Shown: positions 47,200 to 57,309 of the stretch, one piece after another
How the letters are laid out: the number at the start of each line of letters is the position of its first letter
Position numbering within the stretch: the first letter of the stretch is position 1
Assembly (NCBI GenBank): GCA_963837585.1
Contig: CAWINX010000003.1
Coordinates: forward strand, 124,001-188,000
Source of the DNA: CAWINX01 sp963837585
GTDB taxonomy: Bacteria; Actinomycetota; Thermoleophilia; Solirubrobacterales; 70-9
DNA: 64,000 nucleotides
Direction of reading: 5' to 3'
The notes under the pieces: generated by a model
Database searches by the model: none
Told to the model about the DNA's origin: nothing
The model's input: only the letters and a program-made list of their open reading frames with translations
Made by a program: the position numbers and the translations under genes

Positions 47200-47241
47200 C
47201 TCGTAATGAAGGGGTCCCCGGTTCAAATCCGGGCGTCGGCT
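47200..47241. repeat. Partial tRNA-Thr copy (attR)
   Basis: Exact 42-nt copy of the tRNA-Thr 3' half without acceptor 5' strand or D arm; not a functional tRNA. Confidence 0.95.
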
Positions 47242-47265
47242 CTCTACACTCAAACCAGGTTTGGG

Positions 47266-48052
47266 ATGAACGGGGCAGGCAGACAGGGGGCTGGTTTAGG
47301 GCGCGGCGTCGCGCTCTGTCGGGGGTCCGTCGCGCTCGTCTCTCTGCTGACCCTCGCTTCGGTGCTGGCCTTCACCTCGGCGCTGGTCCTCGCTTCGACC
47401 GCGACCGCAGCCGCGGCCCCCTATGAGCCCAACGACTCCGTCCTCAGCGCCGCGGGGCCGCTGCTGGCCGGCCAGACCTACGGGGCCGTCCTCGAGACCC
47501 CCGGCGACCGCGACTTCTTCTACTTCTACGTGACCTCGCCCCGGCCGGCCAAGGTCTCGCTGACTGCCCGCAACCTCGGCGGGGGCACGGTCGCCTCCGG
47601 CCTCAACGCGGCGATCGTCGACTCGCTCGACAACCCGATCGACGCCTTCGCCTACGCGCTCGCCGACGGCAAAGAGGCGACCGACAACGCCAGCCTCGGG
47701 CCGGGGAAATACTTCGTCGAGGTGCGCTCGGTCGAGGGCTCCTCCGGCGGCATCTCCTACAGCCTCGCGGCCGGTGGTGGCGCCGGCGCCTTCGGGCCCT
47801 ACACGCAGATCGCGGCGCGCTGCGCGTCGGAGATCGCGCCTGGCGAAGAAGGCGAAGAGGCGCCTGACCGAGGCGCAGGCGAAGCTGCAGCGCGCCACCG
47901 CCCGTGTCCAGCGCAGCTACTTCAGCGCCAGGAAGGTCCGCCGCGCCGCGAACCACGCCAAGCGCCGGGCGGCGAGGCGCGTCAGGGCCAAGCGCCGGGC
48001 CTTGCGGCGCGCGCAGAGGGCGCGCTCGCCCTGGTGCTCGATCCCGCAGTAG
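47266..48052 (+). CDS. Secreted pre-peptidase-C-domain-like protein with basic coiled tail, frameshifted
   Basis: Signal SVALVSLLTLASVLAFTSAL, then APYEPNDSVLSAAGPLLAGQ and TPGDRDFFYFYVTSPRPAKV with KYFVEVRSVEG: the beta-sandwich pattern of bacterial pre-peptidase C-terminal domains. After a +1 shift near 47815 comes a strongly basic helix AKKAKRRLTEAQAKLQRATA ... RRALRRAQRARSPWCSIPQ. Exported, probably nucleic-acid- or wall-associated through the basic tail (inference). Confidence 0.72.
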
Positions 48053-48055
48053 GGA

Positions 48056-48100
48056 CGGTGAACGCTTTGTCCCCCCATGCGGAGACAAGACGTTTCACCG
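48056..48100. repeat. Hybrid palindrome (family A ends, family B centre)
   Basis: Arms CGGTGAACG-CTTTGTC and GACAAGACGTTTCACCG with a CCATGCGGA centre. The base resembles family A (CGGTG...CACCG), the centre resembles family B (ATGCGG). Confidence 0.5.
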
Positions 48101-48117
48101 CGGAGGGGAGCTTCCCG

Positions 48118-48894
48118 CTACTTCGCCTTGCAGGTGCGGATCAGCGTGCTGGACAGGGTGCGGCCGTCGGCGAAGCTCATCGAGGCCCGCGCGAAGCGGA
48201 AGGTGGTGCGGGGAAACCCGGGCGGGGCGGGGCAGCTCGCCGAAAGGTAGGAGAGGTGACGGCCGCGGTAGGTGTAGCGGCGCTGGAACTGGAGGAAGAT
48301 CGACTTGACGTAGCCGTTGTGGTTGAGCGAGTAGGGCACGTCGGCGCTCAGGACTGTGCCGTAGACACCCCGAGGGTGGCGGATGCGGAAGACGATCACG
48401 CGGCTGATCGGGGCAGGCTTGCTCTGGTAGACGTGGGCGAGGATCGCCTGCCGGCCGTGATCGCGGCTGTTGAAGAGCAATAGGTCGCCGCGCAGCACGA
48501 AGGTCTTCTGGTCGGCGATCGCGGTCCGCCCGACGATGCCGCCGGCGCCGACCAGGGCCGACTGACAGGCCTGAAGCGCCCCGGCCGTCGTGGCCGAGTC
48601 GATCTTCCCGCGGCGGCAGACCGGCAGGCCGGCGGTGGTGAGGCGCCCGCCCTTGTTGAGGGCGATCTCGATGTGGCGCAGCGGCGGCGGACTGTGGCCG
48701 GGCGGCACCCTGATCGTCGCGTCGACCCGCACCGAGACCGGCACCAGCGAGTGGCGCGGCAGGACGCGCGGGGTGACGCCGCCGTTGAAGCGGACGAGGA
48801 GGTTGCCCTTCTGGGTCAACTCGGCGTCGGCGAGGGCCGTGAGGGAGAGCAGAGCAACCACCGCTGCGGTGAGAAGGGCGAGTGGTCTGATCAT
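48118..48894 (-). CDS. Secreted four-cysteine family protein, member 2
   Basis: Intact member (258 aa): signal MIRPLALLTAAVVALLSLTA LA, then LTQKGNLLVRFNGGVTPRVL, conserved TTAGLPVCRRGKI, QACQSALVGAGG, GVYGTVLSADVP, SASCPAPPGF and a final RTCKAK. Four Cys probably form two disulfides. It is the last gene of an operon 50383-48118 with member 3 and a lipoprotein. Function unknown; the family recurs in this window four times plus a possible fifth. Confidence 0.85.
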   Translation of the reverse strand: MIRPLALLTAAVVALLSLTALADAELTQKGNLLVRFNGGVTPRVLPRHSLVPVSVRVDATIRVPPGHSPPPLRHIEIALNKGGRLTTAGLPVCRRGKIDSATTAGALQACQSALVGAGGIVGRTAIADQKTFVLRGDLLLFNSRDHGRQAILAHVYQSKPAPISRVIVFRIRHPRGVYGTVLSADVPYSLNHNGYVKSIFLQFQRRYTYRGRHLSYLSASCPAPPGFPRTTFRFARASMSFADGRTLSSTLIRTCKAK

Positions 48895-48906
48895 GACCCG
48901 TCCGAC

Positions 48907-49595
48907 CTAGAGCAGCAGCGGGCTGCCGGCGATCGCGCCGACCTTCCAGGCGCCGCCCTGGTGGGCCATCGGCAGCGCCGTGGGGGTGCCCTGGCCGTCG
49001 CGATAGATCAGGAAGGCCTGGGGGCCTTTGACTCGCAGGCTGAGCACGTGAACCGTGGCCGCTGCGCGCAGCGCCGAGGCGGGAGCCGGCGCGTCATCGC
49101 CTGAAGCGCCGTCGAGCAGTCCTTCGACTTCGTCTTGGCCTGGGCGAGGAGCGCTTGCAGCTGTTGCTTAATCGGAGTCGGCGAGGTAGGAGCAGGCGGT
49201 GTTCCACTGCTTGTCGGCCTTGGCGCTGAAGAAGGCCTGGGCGGTCGAGGTCGCCTGGGCGCGATCGGAGCTGGACGGCCTCGAGGCCGAAGGTCTGGAT
49301 GCTGTTGTCGCCGCCCTTGGAGGTGGGGACCCCGGTGCGGCGGCGCTTCGAGCCTCCGTCCCCTCCGCTGGAGGAGGACGTTGTGGGCTGGGAGGTCGTG
49401 GTGGAGGGCTGGGAGCCGTTGTCCTTGGACTTACCGTTATCGGTCGGCTGTGGGCTTTTGGGCGTTGGTCGTCGTGCCCTGGGTCGTGGCCGTGTTGGTT
49501 GCGCTGGAGTCGCTACCTCCCCCTCCTCCGCAGCCGGCGAGGGCGATCACGGCGGTGGCCGCGATCGCGATCAGTGCCTTGGGAGTGGCGCTCAT
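48907..49595 (-). CDS. NTF2-like lipoprotein, frameshifted
   Basis: ATG 49595 overlaps the stop of member 3 (ATGA). MSATPKALIAIAATAVIALA GC is a lipobox; a Ser/Thr-rich linker (QPSTTTSQPTTSSSSGGDG) leads to AQATSTAQAFFSAKADKQWN TACSYLAD, and in other frames KDCSTALQAM and GGAWKVGAIAGSPLLL (TAG 48907-48909). Four shifts hide it, so no single long frame exists. Same family as 7533-8070 and 50712-50963. Confidence 0.75.
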
Positions 49596-50383
49596 CCCTT
49601 CGCCCGGCAGGCGCCCGTTACGGTGGCGCCCATCGCGGTGCCGCCGAGGAAGCTGAAGGTGGTCTTGGCGAGGCGGAAGGAGGCGACCCTGATCCCCTTC
49701 GGGGCCGGGCAGCCTGCGGTGATGTAGGAGCGGGCGTTGCGCTTGTAGTGGAAGCGGCGGGAGAGCTTCATGTTGATCCCGGTCAGGTTTCCCCAGGCCG
49801 AGAGCGCTCCCGGCAGCTTCGCGGTCAGCGCGGTGCCGTAGGTGCCGTGCTTGATCTGGTTGAGCTTGAAGACGATCACGAAGGAGTTGGCGAAGGGCCG
49901 CGAGGAGTAGATGTGGCCGAGCAGGACCGGCTGGCGGTGCAGGGTCGAGTTGAAGACGACCATGCGACCGCTGGTGTCATAGGGCTCTTGGCCCGCCAGG
50001 GCGACGGTTGCGTTGAAGGAGCCTTTGCCGACCAGGGCGGAGCGACAGGCCGAGAGCGCGTGGGCGGTGGAGCCGGGCTGGATCTTTGACTCCTTGCAGA
50101 TCGGCAGGCCGGTGGGGTTGAAGTGCCCGGCGCGGTTGATCGCGATCCGCAGCTTGTGCAGCTTCGGCGGGGCGCTGGCGTCGGTGGTGGCGACGTTCCA
50201 GCCGATCGAGACCGAGATCGGAGCGGCGCCCTTGCGGGGCAGGGCCTTGGGGGAGATCTTCGAGGAGACGGTGAGGCGGACGACACCCTTCTGGGTGATC
50301 TCGGCCTGAGCGACGGCGGTGAGGGCGCCGAGCAGCGCCAGGGCGGCGATCGCCGCGGTGAACTTCGTCCAGCCTGCCTTCAT
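49592..50383 (-). CDS. Secreted four-cysteine family protein, member 3
   Basis: ATG 50383 after the ribosome site GGGAGAGAGG; the longer frame to 50608 is not used. Signal KFTAAIAALALLGALTAVAQ, then ITQKGVVRLTVSSKISPKAL, NPTGLPICKESKI, SACRSALVGKGS, HGTYGTALTAKLPG, TAGCPAPKGI and GACRAKG. 263 aa, intact. Heads the three-gene unit. Confidence 0.87.
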   Translation of the reverse strand: MKAGWTKFTAAIAALALLGALTAVAQAEITQKGVVRLTVSSKISPKALPRKGAAPISVSIGWNVATTDASAPPKLHKLRIAINRAGHFNPTGLPICKESKIQPGSTAHALSACRSALVGKGSFNATVALAGQEPYDTSGRMVVFNSTLHRQPVLLGHIYSSRPFANSFVIVFKLNQIKHGTYGTALTAKLPGALSAWGNLTGINMKLSRRFHYKRNARSYITAGCPAPKGIRVASFRLAKTTFSFLGGTAMGATVTGACRAKG

Positions 50384-50495
50384 CGAGTCCCTCTCTCCCT
50401 GAGCCCCTGATACCTGCCACCCAATGATGGCCGATCCAGCGGTGTTCTTCGTGTGGTGATGATTAAACCCGCGGGGATGGTGCCTGATGCGGTGC

Positions 50496-50693
50496 TCACC
50501 CCGCCGGCCCGATCGCCTCAATCCAGTCCCAGGGCCGCCCGCAGAGCTCCTGGGCGCTCGCGAGGGGGACGGTGAGGAAGCGGCCGACTCCGTCCCCTTC
50601 TTTCGCATGGGGTGGGACGGCGCTCGCGGCGACCAAGAGGGCGATCGCCAGGATCGTGCCCCGCAAGAGCCAAGGTTGACGCTCCGACTCCAT
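50496..50693 (-). CDS. Short secreted protein
   Basis: MESERQPWLLRGTILAIALL then VAASAVPPHA is a signal peptide; the mature part is about 40 residues (LTVPLASAQELCGRPWDWIE) with one Cys. It follows the disrupted lipoprotein gene by about 18 nt. No family recognised; it could be a fragment. Confidence 0.45.
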   Translation of the reverse strand: MESERQPWLLRGTILAIALLVAASAVPPHAKEGDGVGRFLTVPLASAQELCGRPWDWIEAIGPAG

Positions 50694-50711
50694 CGCGCAC
50701 CCTACCCTCAA

Positions 50712-50963
50712 TCAATTAAGCGGGTCGCCTAAAGCGAGGCCAACCTTCCAGTGCCCCCCTTCGCGGACCACCGGCATCGCGTAGTCGGTGGGTGAGAGCC
50801 GTGGTAGAGGAGGAAGCCACGGTTGCCCTTGACGCGGAGGGAGCCGACATCGGCGACCGCTGCGTCGCGGAACCTGGCGGCGGGGTTGGGGGTCGGCCTA
50901 TGTCCCTGTGGGGCGTGCTTCCCTGCCCGTCCCAACGGGCTGAACTACTTCGTACGTCAAGAA
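50712..50963 (-). pseudogene. NTF2-like lipoprotein 3' remnant cut off by the IS1380 element
   Basis: AAVADVGSLRVKGNRGFLLY HG, then one frame on YAMPVVREGGHWKVGLALGD PLN, matches the C-terminal end of the lipoproteins at 48907 and 7533. The IS begins at 50968; I find no N-terminal half beyond 52628, so sequence was also lost on that side. Confidence 0.7.
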
Positions 50964-52628
50964 CTAGCCTCGATCCACCGTTTTCACCCCGCAGGGTGAG
51001 ATCGGGCGACTTGAGGTAGGTAACAGCGCCAGGGCGGTTCCGCGGAACCGCCCTGGCGCTCCTTTCGAGCGTCGGTCGCCGGCGAATCGGAGCGCTCGCG
51101 CCCGTTCGCGGGCAGGCCAAGATCGGCAGGTGCGTCGAGGAGGGTTGAGGCTGGGGAGCGAGCCTGTGGCTAGGGCTCGAAGCGGCCGGCAGCGCCCGCA
51201 ACCGCGCGAACGCCGCCGCCAGCGCCTCGGCCCACGGCCAGCTGCGCGGCAGCCGCAGCGTCACCCGCCGGCCCGAGCGCACGATCCGCCCGGCGACGTG
51301 CAGCAGGCGCTGGCGACCCGCTTGGGCTCGGCGAGGGCGAGCTCGCCCTCCAGGCAGAGCAGCGCCGCCCAGCGCAGCAGCGCCTGGGCGAGGAGCGAGA
51401 CCTCCAGCCAGGCCTGGTTGTGGGCGAAGGCGGCGAAGGGCATCTTGCGCCATCCCGGTCTCCTTGCCGACGCGGATCGCGTCCTCGACGCGGGCGCGGC
51501 GGCGGTGGCGCAGCTCCAGGGCGGCGATGTCGGCGTCGTCTTGGTCGGTGATGAAGGCGGTGTGGCGGTAGCCGGCCTCGCAGTCGAAGACCGAGAGCTG
51601 GGCGCCGGGATGTGGGCGCTCGCGGCGCACGATCAGCCGCGTGCCCTCGGGCCAGGCTCGAGAGGTCGACGCGGTCGGTGAGCTCTGTGACCTGGGCGCC
51701 CTCGCGCGCGGTCGCCGTCGGCGTCGATCGCGCTCTGCCAAGCCGACTCGGGCAGCGCAGCGATCGCCTCGCGCACCCGCGCGTCGACCTCGTAGCCGAC
51801 CGAGAAGCGGATGCCGGCGTCGCGGCAGTCTGGGTGAAGGCGTGGGTGCGCCCGCCGATGTCGGCGCGGGCCAGGATCTCGCGACCGAGGTCGGCCTCGG
51901 GCAGCTGCTCGAGGGCCAGCTGCAGCACCTCGAAGTGATCGGCGGCGGTGTTGGCGCCGGCGTTGCCGGGGCGCAGGATCGCCGGCCAGCGGCTCGCCCG
52001 TCTCGGCCAGGTAACAGAGCAGCGGGATGGAAGCCGAAGCCGCCCTTGTAGTTGCCGGCGGCGCCTTCCTTCTCGGAGTGGGCGACGAGCAGCGAGGCGT
52101 CGATGTCGAGGATCAGCTCCTCGGGTCGGGCGCCCGCATCCCAGGCGCGCTTCAGGGCCTTGGCGCGGGCGGCGCGGATCGCTTCGAGCAGGCCGGCGTC
52201 GATCGACTTCAGCACCCGGTGGGCGGTCGTCTCCGAGGCGACCGCCCCGAACAGCGCCTCCTGGCCGCGCAACACGCCGAGGTCTGAGACGCGATCGCCG
52301 CCGTCGGCGATCGCGACCGCGAGGTCGCGCAGGACGACGCCCGGGTCGTGGGCGGAGCGCCGCTCTCGGGTCGGCGCCATCGCCTCCGAGAGCGCCGCCG
52401 GTGAGGCCGAGCCGGTCGGCCAGCTCGACCAACAGGAAGGCGCCGGCGTGGGAGACGAGCCCCTCGCCGTCCGCCCTGACTTCTACGGTTTGCGCTGTCG
52501 TTTGTGTCTTCACCTTCCGGGTGTCCTCCTGGGTCGTTGGGAATGGGCTCGCAAACCGCATTCTCAAGACCCAAGAGGACGCTCCCGGACGGGTTTCCTC
52601 AGGCTGCTTACCGGTGGATCGAGGCTAG
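50964..52628. mobile_element. IS1380-family insertion sequence with CTAG target duplication
   Basis: Element 50968-52624 (1657 bp) with 13-bp perfect terminal repeats CCTCGATCCACCG / CGGTGGATCGAGG, flanked by CTAG on both sides (50964-50967, 52625-52628). Size, ends beginning CC, a 4-bp duplication and the transposase type all fit IS1380. Confidence 0.88.
51170..52513 (-). CDS. IS1380-family transposase, at least six frameshifts
   Basis: DDE transposase. GTG 52513: VKTQTTAQTVEVRADGEGLV, SHAGAFLLVELADRLGLTG, then AHDPGVVLRDLAVAIADGGD, EELILDIDASLLVAHSEKEG (first Asp), YKGGFGFHP, NAGANTAADHFEVLQLALEQ, REILARADIGGRTHAF (second Asp region), GYRHTAFITDQDDADIAALE, RVEDAIRVGKETGM and FAHNQAWLEVSLLAQALLRW. 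Ends LRALPAGRFEP (TAG 51170). The frames alternate, so as assembled it is broken. Confidence 0.85.
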   Translation of the reverse strand: MKTQTTAQTVEVRADGEGLVSHAGAFLLVELADRLGLTGGALGGDGADPRAALRPRPGRRPARPRGRDRRRRRSRLRPRRVARPGGAVRGGRLGDDRPPGAEVDRRRPARSDPRRPRQGPEARLGCGRPTRGADPRHRRLAARRPLREGRRRRQLQGRLRLPSRCSVTWPRRASRWPAILRPGNAGANTAADHFEVLQLALEQLPEADLGREILARADIGGRTHAFTQTAATPASASRSATRSTRGCARRSLRCPSRLGRARSTPTATAREGAQVTELTDRVDLSSLARGHAADRAPRAPTSRRPALGLRLRGRLPPHRLHHRPRRRRHRRPGAAPPPPRPRRGRDPRRQGDRDGARCPSPPSPTTRPGWRSRSSPRRCCAGRRCSAWRASSPSPSPSGSPAPAARRRADRALGPAGDAAAAAQLAVGRGAGGGVRAVAGAAGRFEP

Positions 52629-52774
52629 GTGGAGAGTACAACGAAGTTTGTAGATGTCAAGAGGCCCCGCTGTTTTTCGTTCGGAAGCGGCGGCTCTTGG
52701 GCCGTCGTTTACCGCTTGGGCATGCGAAAAACGGCCGCCGAGGGCAGCCGGAAAACGTCGGCCCTACTCGACCT

Positions 52775-54926
52775 CTAGGGCGTCGGGCTGGGCACTCCGC
52801 CCCCCACTCCGACCGCCGGGGGCGGCGAGGGGTGCGGGGTCGGGGCGGGGGTCGGGTGGGGCTGGGGGTTCGGCGTCGGGTTGGTGGCGTCGGATTCGGC
52901 GTCGCGCCCTGGTTGTTGCCCCCGCCGTTCTTGCCGTTCTTGTTCGGCTTGTTCTTCGTGCCGGTCGTCGTCTTCGGGACCTGCGAGGCCGAGGTCGTGT
53001 GGTCGCTGTGCAGGCCCTTCAGCGCCGGCAGGTCGGCGGGGACCGGGAAGTCCGGGCAGTTACCGTTCGCCGCCGCCTCCATGAAGGAGCGCCAGATCGG
53101 CCCCGCGGTGGGGCCGCCGTAGCCGGTCGGGTCGCGGGACTCGGGGTGGCCGACCCAGACCGCGGTCGAGAAGAGCGGCGTGTAGCCGGCGAACCAGGCG
53201 TCGGACTCGCCCTCGGAGGTGCCGGTCTTGCCGGCCTCGGAGGTGCAGCCCATGTAGGTGTAGCCGGCGCCGGTGCCCTGGGTGATCACGCCCTCGAGCA
53301 GTTTGGTCACCTCATAGGCCTGACCCTCGGTGAGGGCGCGCTTGCCGGAGTCCGCCTGGGCGTCGTCGACCTTGCCGCCGGGGAACTCGACCCGGCTGAC
53401 CGCGGTCGCGTCGTGGTGGATGCCGCCGTCGGCGAGGGTCGCGTAGGCGTCGGCCATCTCCAGCGGGGTGACGCCGACGCGGAGGCCGCCGATCGCCTCG
53501 GCGGGCACCGACTGAAGCGGCGAGGTGATGCCCATGTCGTGGGCGGTCTTGGTGACGTTCTCGGGCCCGACGTCGAGGTCGAGCTGGGCGAAGACGACGT
53601 TGACCGAGCCCCAGGTGGCGGCGGAGAGCGGCATCGTCCCGCCGCCCGGCTCGGCGTTGTTGACGGTCCAGTGGCCGCCGCCGGGGATCTCCAGCGTCTT
53701 CGGCGAGGTGCCGTCGTAGTAGGTCGTGTAGGGGTCGATCCCCTGCTTGATCGCGGTCGAGAGGACGAACGCCTTGAAGGAGGAGCCGGGCTGGCGGTGA
53801 GCCTGCCAGGCGTAGTTGAACTGGCTGTCGGTGGAGTAGTCCTGGGTCGAGGCGAGGGCGAGGATCTCCCCGTTGCGGGGGTCGACCGAGGCGAGCGCCG
53901 CCGCCGGGCCGCCGCCCGAGTAGCAGACCCCGCAGGAGTCGACCGCCGACTGCGCGGCCGCCTGGAGGCGCGGCTCGATCGTCGTGTAGGCCTTGAGGCC
54001 GCCGTTGCGGACGGTGTTGATCCCGTATTTGTCGATCAGCTCCTGGGAGACGAGGTCGAAGAGGAAGGGGTCGCGGATCGTCTGGTACTTGTGGCCCGGG
54101 GTGGAGGCCGAGGCCGGAGTGGACGGCGGCGTCGTAGGCGTCGGCGGAGATGTAGCCCTGGTCCTCCATCGCGCCGAGCACCTCGTTGCGGCGGACCAGC
54201 GCGGCGCGCGGGTCGATGAACGGGTTGTACTCGGAGGGGGCCTGCGGCAGGCCGGCGAGCATCGCCGCCTCGGTCAGGGTGAGGTCGCGGGCGGGTTTGC
54301 CGAAGTAGGTCTGGGCGGCGGCCTCGGCGCCGACCGCGGTCTCGCCGTTGACGGTGCCGTAGGGGGCGGTGTTGAGGTAGGCGGTGAGGATCCACTCCTT
54401 GGAGTGGGCGTCCTCCTCGTCGTTGGCGAGGTGGGCCTCGACCAGCTTTCGCTTCAGCGTCTCCTGGGGGTGCTGGATGTAGAGGTCGCGGACCAGCTGC
54501 TGGGTGATCGTCGAGGCGCCCTGGACGGGCTTGCCGCCGGCCAGCAGGTCCTTCCAGGCGGCGCGCAGGATGCCGGCCGGGTCGACCCCGCCGTGGTGGA
54601 AGAAGTTGCGATCCTCGATCGCCACGGTCGCGTCCTTGAGCTCCTGCGGCAGGCCCTGCGAGGAGACCGGCTGGCGGATGTTGTTGGAGCGGATGAAGCC
54701 GATCAGGCTGCCGTCGGCGGCGTAGATCGCGGAGGAGCGCCCCTTCTGGACCGGTTTGAGGCTGGAGAGCGGCGGCGCCGAGTCATAGATCTTGACCGCC
54801 CAGCTGGCGCGCGACGCTGGCGGCGACGAAGCCGACCACGGCCAAAGCGGCGACGAGGACGACCAGCTTCTTCCAGGCGGAATGGCGCGCCTTGGTGCGG
54901 CGCCGTCTGCGGACGCGAGTTGCCAT
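52775..54926 (-). CDS. Class A penicillin-binding protein (transglycosylase/transpeptidase), frameshifted
   Basis: Bifunctional peptidoglycan synthase. ATG 54926: MATRVRRRRRTKARHSAWKK, membrane anchor LVVLVAALAVVGFVAAS. GT51 domain: AIEDRNFFHHGGVDPAGILR (catalytic Glu), VQGASTITQQLVRDLYI. After a shift near 54110 the transpeptidase: SxxK in RQPGSSFKAFVLST, SxN in ATWGSVNVVFAQL, and KTGT in SEAGKTGTSEGESDAWFAGY. The Pro/Thr tail ends PSPTP at TAG 52775-52777 in the next frame. Three shifts in all. Confidence 0.92.
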
Positions 54927-55026
54927 CGCAGCAGGATGACACCCCGGCCCCCTCGGCACCAGGTTTCGGGGGCGCGCGCAGGCGGTCTGTCAGCGCGGCC
55001 GGTGGGAGGAAGTCGACGATCGGCGG

Positions 55027-55073
55027 CGGTGTAACGCGTTGGTGGCCTATTTCAACGCCAACGCGTTGCACCG
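55027..55073. repeat. Family-A palindrome 14
   Basis: 47 bp, nearly identical to copy 13 (shared centre CTATTTCAACGCCAACGCG). Intergenic. Confidence 0.95.
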
Positions 55074-55098
55074 TCGCGCTTTTCCCCGTCCCACCCCG

Positions 55099-55145
55099 CG
55101 GTGTAACGCGTTGGTGGGCTGACAGGGCGCTTACGCGTTGCACCG
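55099..55145. repeat. Family-A palindrome 15
   Basis: 47 bp, 25 nt after copy 14. The rest of 54927-55191 shows no gene. Confidence 0.95.
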
Positions 55146-55191
55146 TCGCGCTTGCGAGGCTCCCTCCACGTCGTCTCCCCCGTTCCGCGCC

Positions 55192-55959
55192 CTACGCGCG
55201 CAGCTTGTAGCCCTTCGAGAAGAGGCGCAGGTTGGAGAGGAAGAGCGCCAGGGTGGCGCCGAAGAGGGCGAGCATCGAGAGCGGGATGCTGGCCTCGGTG
55301 TAGTTGAGGAAGCCGTAGCGGACCAGGTTGATCATGTAGTAGACGGGGTTGAAGTGGGTCAGCGTCTGGAACGGCTGCGGCAGCAGGGCGGCCGAGTAGA
55401 AGACGCCGCCGAGGAAGATCAGCGGCTGGAGGACGAAGGTCTGGGCGATGGCGACGTCGTCGAACTGCTCGGCGCGGACGCCGATCAGCACCCCCAGCTG
55501 GGAGAAGAAGAAGCCGACCAGGAAGAGCGCCGGGATCAGCACGAAGACGTGATCGACCGGGAGGTCGACGAGCAGCGAGGCGACGAGGAAGGTGAGCAGC
55601 GAGACCAGCAGCCCGCGCATGAAGCCGCCGAGCGAGAAGGCGAGCAGCAGCTCCAGCGGCGAGGCGGGCGAGGAGAGCTGGTCCTGGATCGCGCCCTGGA
55701 ACTTCTGCTGGAGGATCGAGGAGGAGTTGTTGGCGAAGGCGTTGATCGACCAGGCCATCATGATCAGGCCGGGGATGACGAAGACGACGTAGTCGATCCC
55801 GTGCAGCTTGTTGATCCGCGAGCCGAGCGCGGCGCCGAAGACGGAGATGTAGAGGAAGGTCTCCAGCAGCGGCGCGCCGAGCGTCTGCTTCTTGATCTTC
55901 ATGAAGCGGCTGACCTCGCGCCGCCAGAGGGTGGCGAAGCGGACCTGGGCGGCGCTCAT
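55192..55959 (-). CDS. ABC-2 type transporter permease (255 aa)
   Basis: MSAAQVRFATLWRREVSRFM start, six hydrophobic segments (VIPGLIMMAWSINAFANNSS, GLLVSLLTFLVASLLV, VLIPALFLVGFFFSQLGVLI) and FVLQPLIFLGGVFYSAALLP QPFQTLTHFNPVYYM, the ABC-2 signature. Intact. Partner of the ATPase gene 34 nt upstream; together a DrrAB-like exporter of unknown cargo. Confidence 0.9.
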   Translation of the reverse strand: MSAAQVRFATLWRREVSRFMKIKKQTLGAPLLETFLYISVFGAALGSRINKLHGIDYVVFVIPGLIMMAWSINAFANNSSSILQQKFQGAIQDQLSSPASPLELLLAFSLGGFMRGLLVSLLTFLVASLLVDLPVDHVFVLIPALFLVGFFFSQLGVLIGVRAEQFDDVAIAQTFVLQPLIFLGGVFYSAALLPQPFQTLTHFNPVYYMINLVRYGFLNYTEASIPLSMLALFGATLALFLSNLRLFSKGYKLRA

Positions 55960-55993
55960 GGTTGGCCCCCGTCCTCGGGGCCGCGGGCGCTCC

Positions 55994-56854
<861 letters not shown>

Positions 56855-56904
56855 TCTAGGGAACCGCGTGCGTCGGCCCGCTCACGGTCGCTCAGCCGCG
56901 GGCC

Positions 56905-57233
56905 TCAGGCTTGGGTGGCGATAACCCCGACGAAACCGATGAAGACGGTGGCGAACATGCCGGCGCTGACACGGATCAACGTGTAATGGAGGGAGTCGAA
57001 GCGGCGGTCGATGCGCTCGTCGATTGCCTCAAGGCGACGATCGATCGTCTCAAAACGCCGATCAGAGCGGTGTCGAAGTCGAGCTGGTCGATCAGGTCGA
57101 AGCGGTGGTCGATCACCTCGAAACGACGGTCGACCGAGTCGAAGCGAGCGTCCATGTGACTGGACAGCTCGTCGACTCGCCCGTTGAGGTCGTCCATCCG
57201 CTCGTCGGTCCAGGTGGCTCGCATCGACTCCAT
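56905..57233 (-). CDS. Coiled-coil membrane-tail protein, frameshifted
   Basis: MESMRATWTDERMDDLNGRV then a heptad repeat based on RFDSVDRRFEVIDHRFDLID, continuing after a shift near 57080 with RFETIDRRLEAIDERIDRRF and a C-terminal helix IRVSAGMFATVFIGFVGVIA. This is the DUF1640-like plan: coiled coil plus C-terminal membrane helix. The DNA shows matching 21-nt repetition. Function unknown. Confidence 0.72.
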
Positions 57234-57309
57234 GATCGCAGCCTAGAGAGAAAAGTGTGACGTGTTGTCTACAGGTGTAACGATTCTCCCCAGGGAATAT
57301 CGTGACTTA

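Larger units (their letters stand above)
46460..47241. mobile_element. Small island between direct repeats of the tRNA-Thr 3' half
   Basis: The 42-nt sequence from anticodon loop to tRNA end (46460-46501) recurs exactly at 47200-47241, the attL/attR pattern of tRNA-targeted integration. The 740-bp unit holds an antitoxin and a Doc toxin but no recognisable integrase, so it is either a remnant or was moved in trans. Confidence 0.8.

Noticed and set aside
47200..47241. A second tRNA-Thr gene
   Set aside because: Only the 3' half is present; D arm and acceptor 5' strand are absent, so it is an attachment-site repeat.
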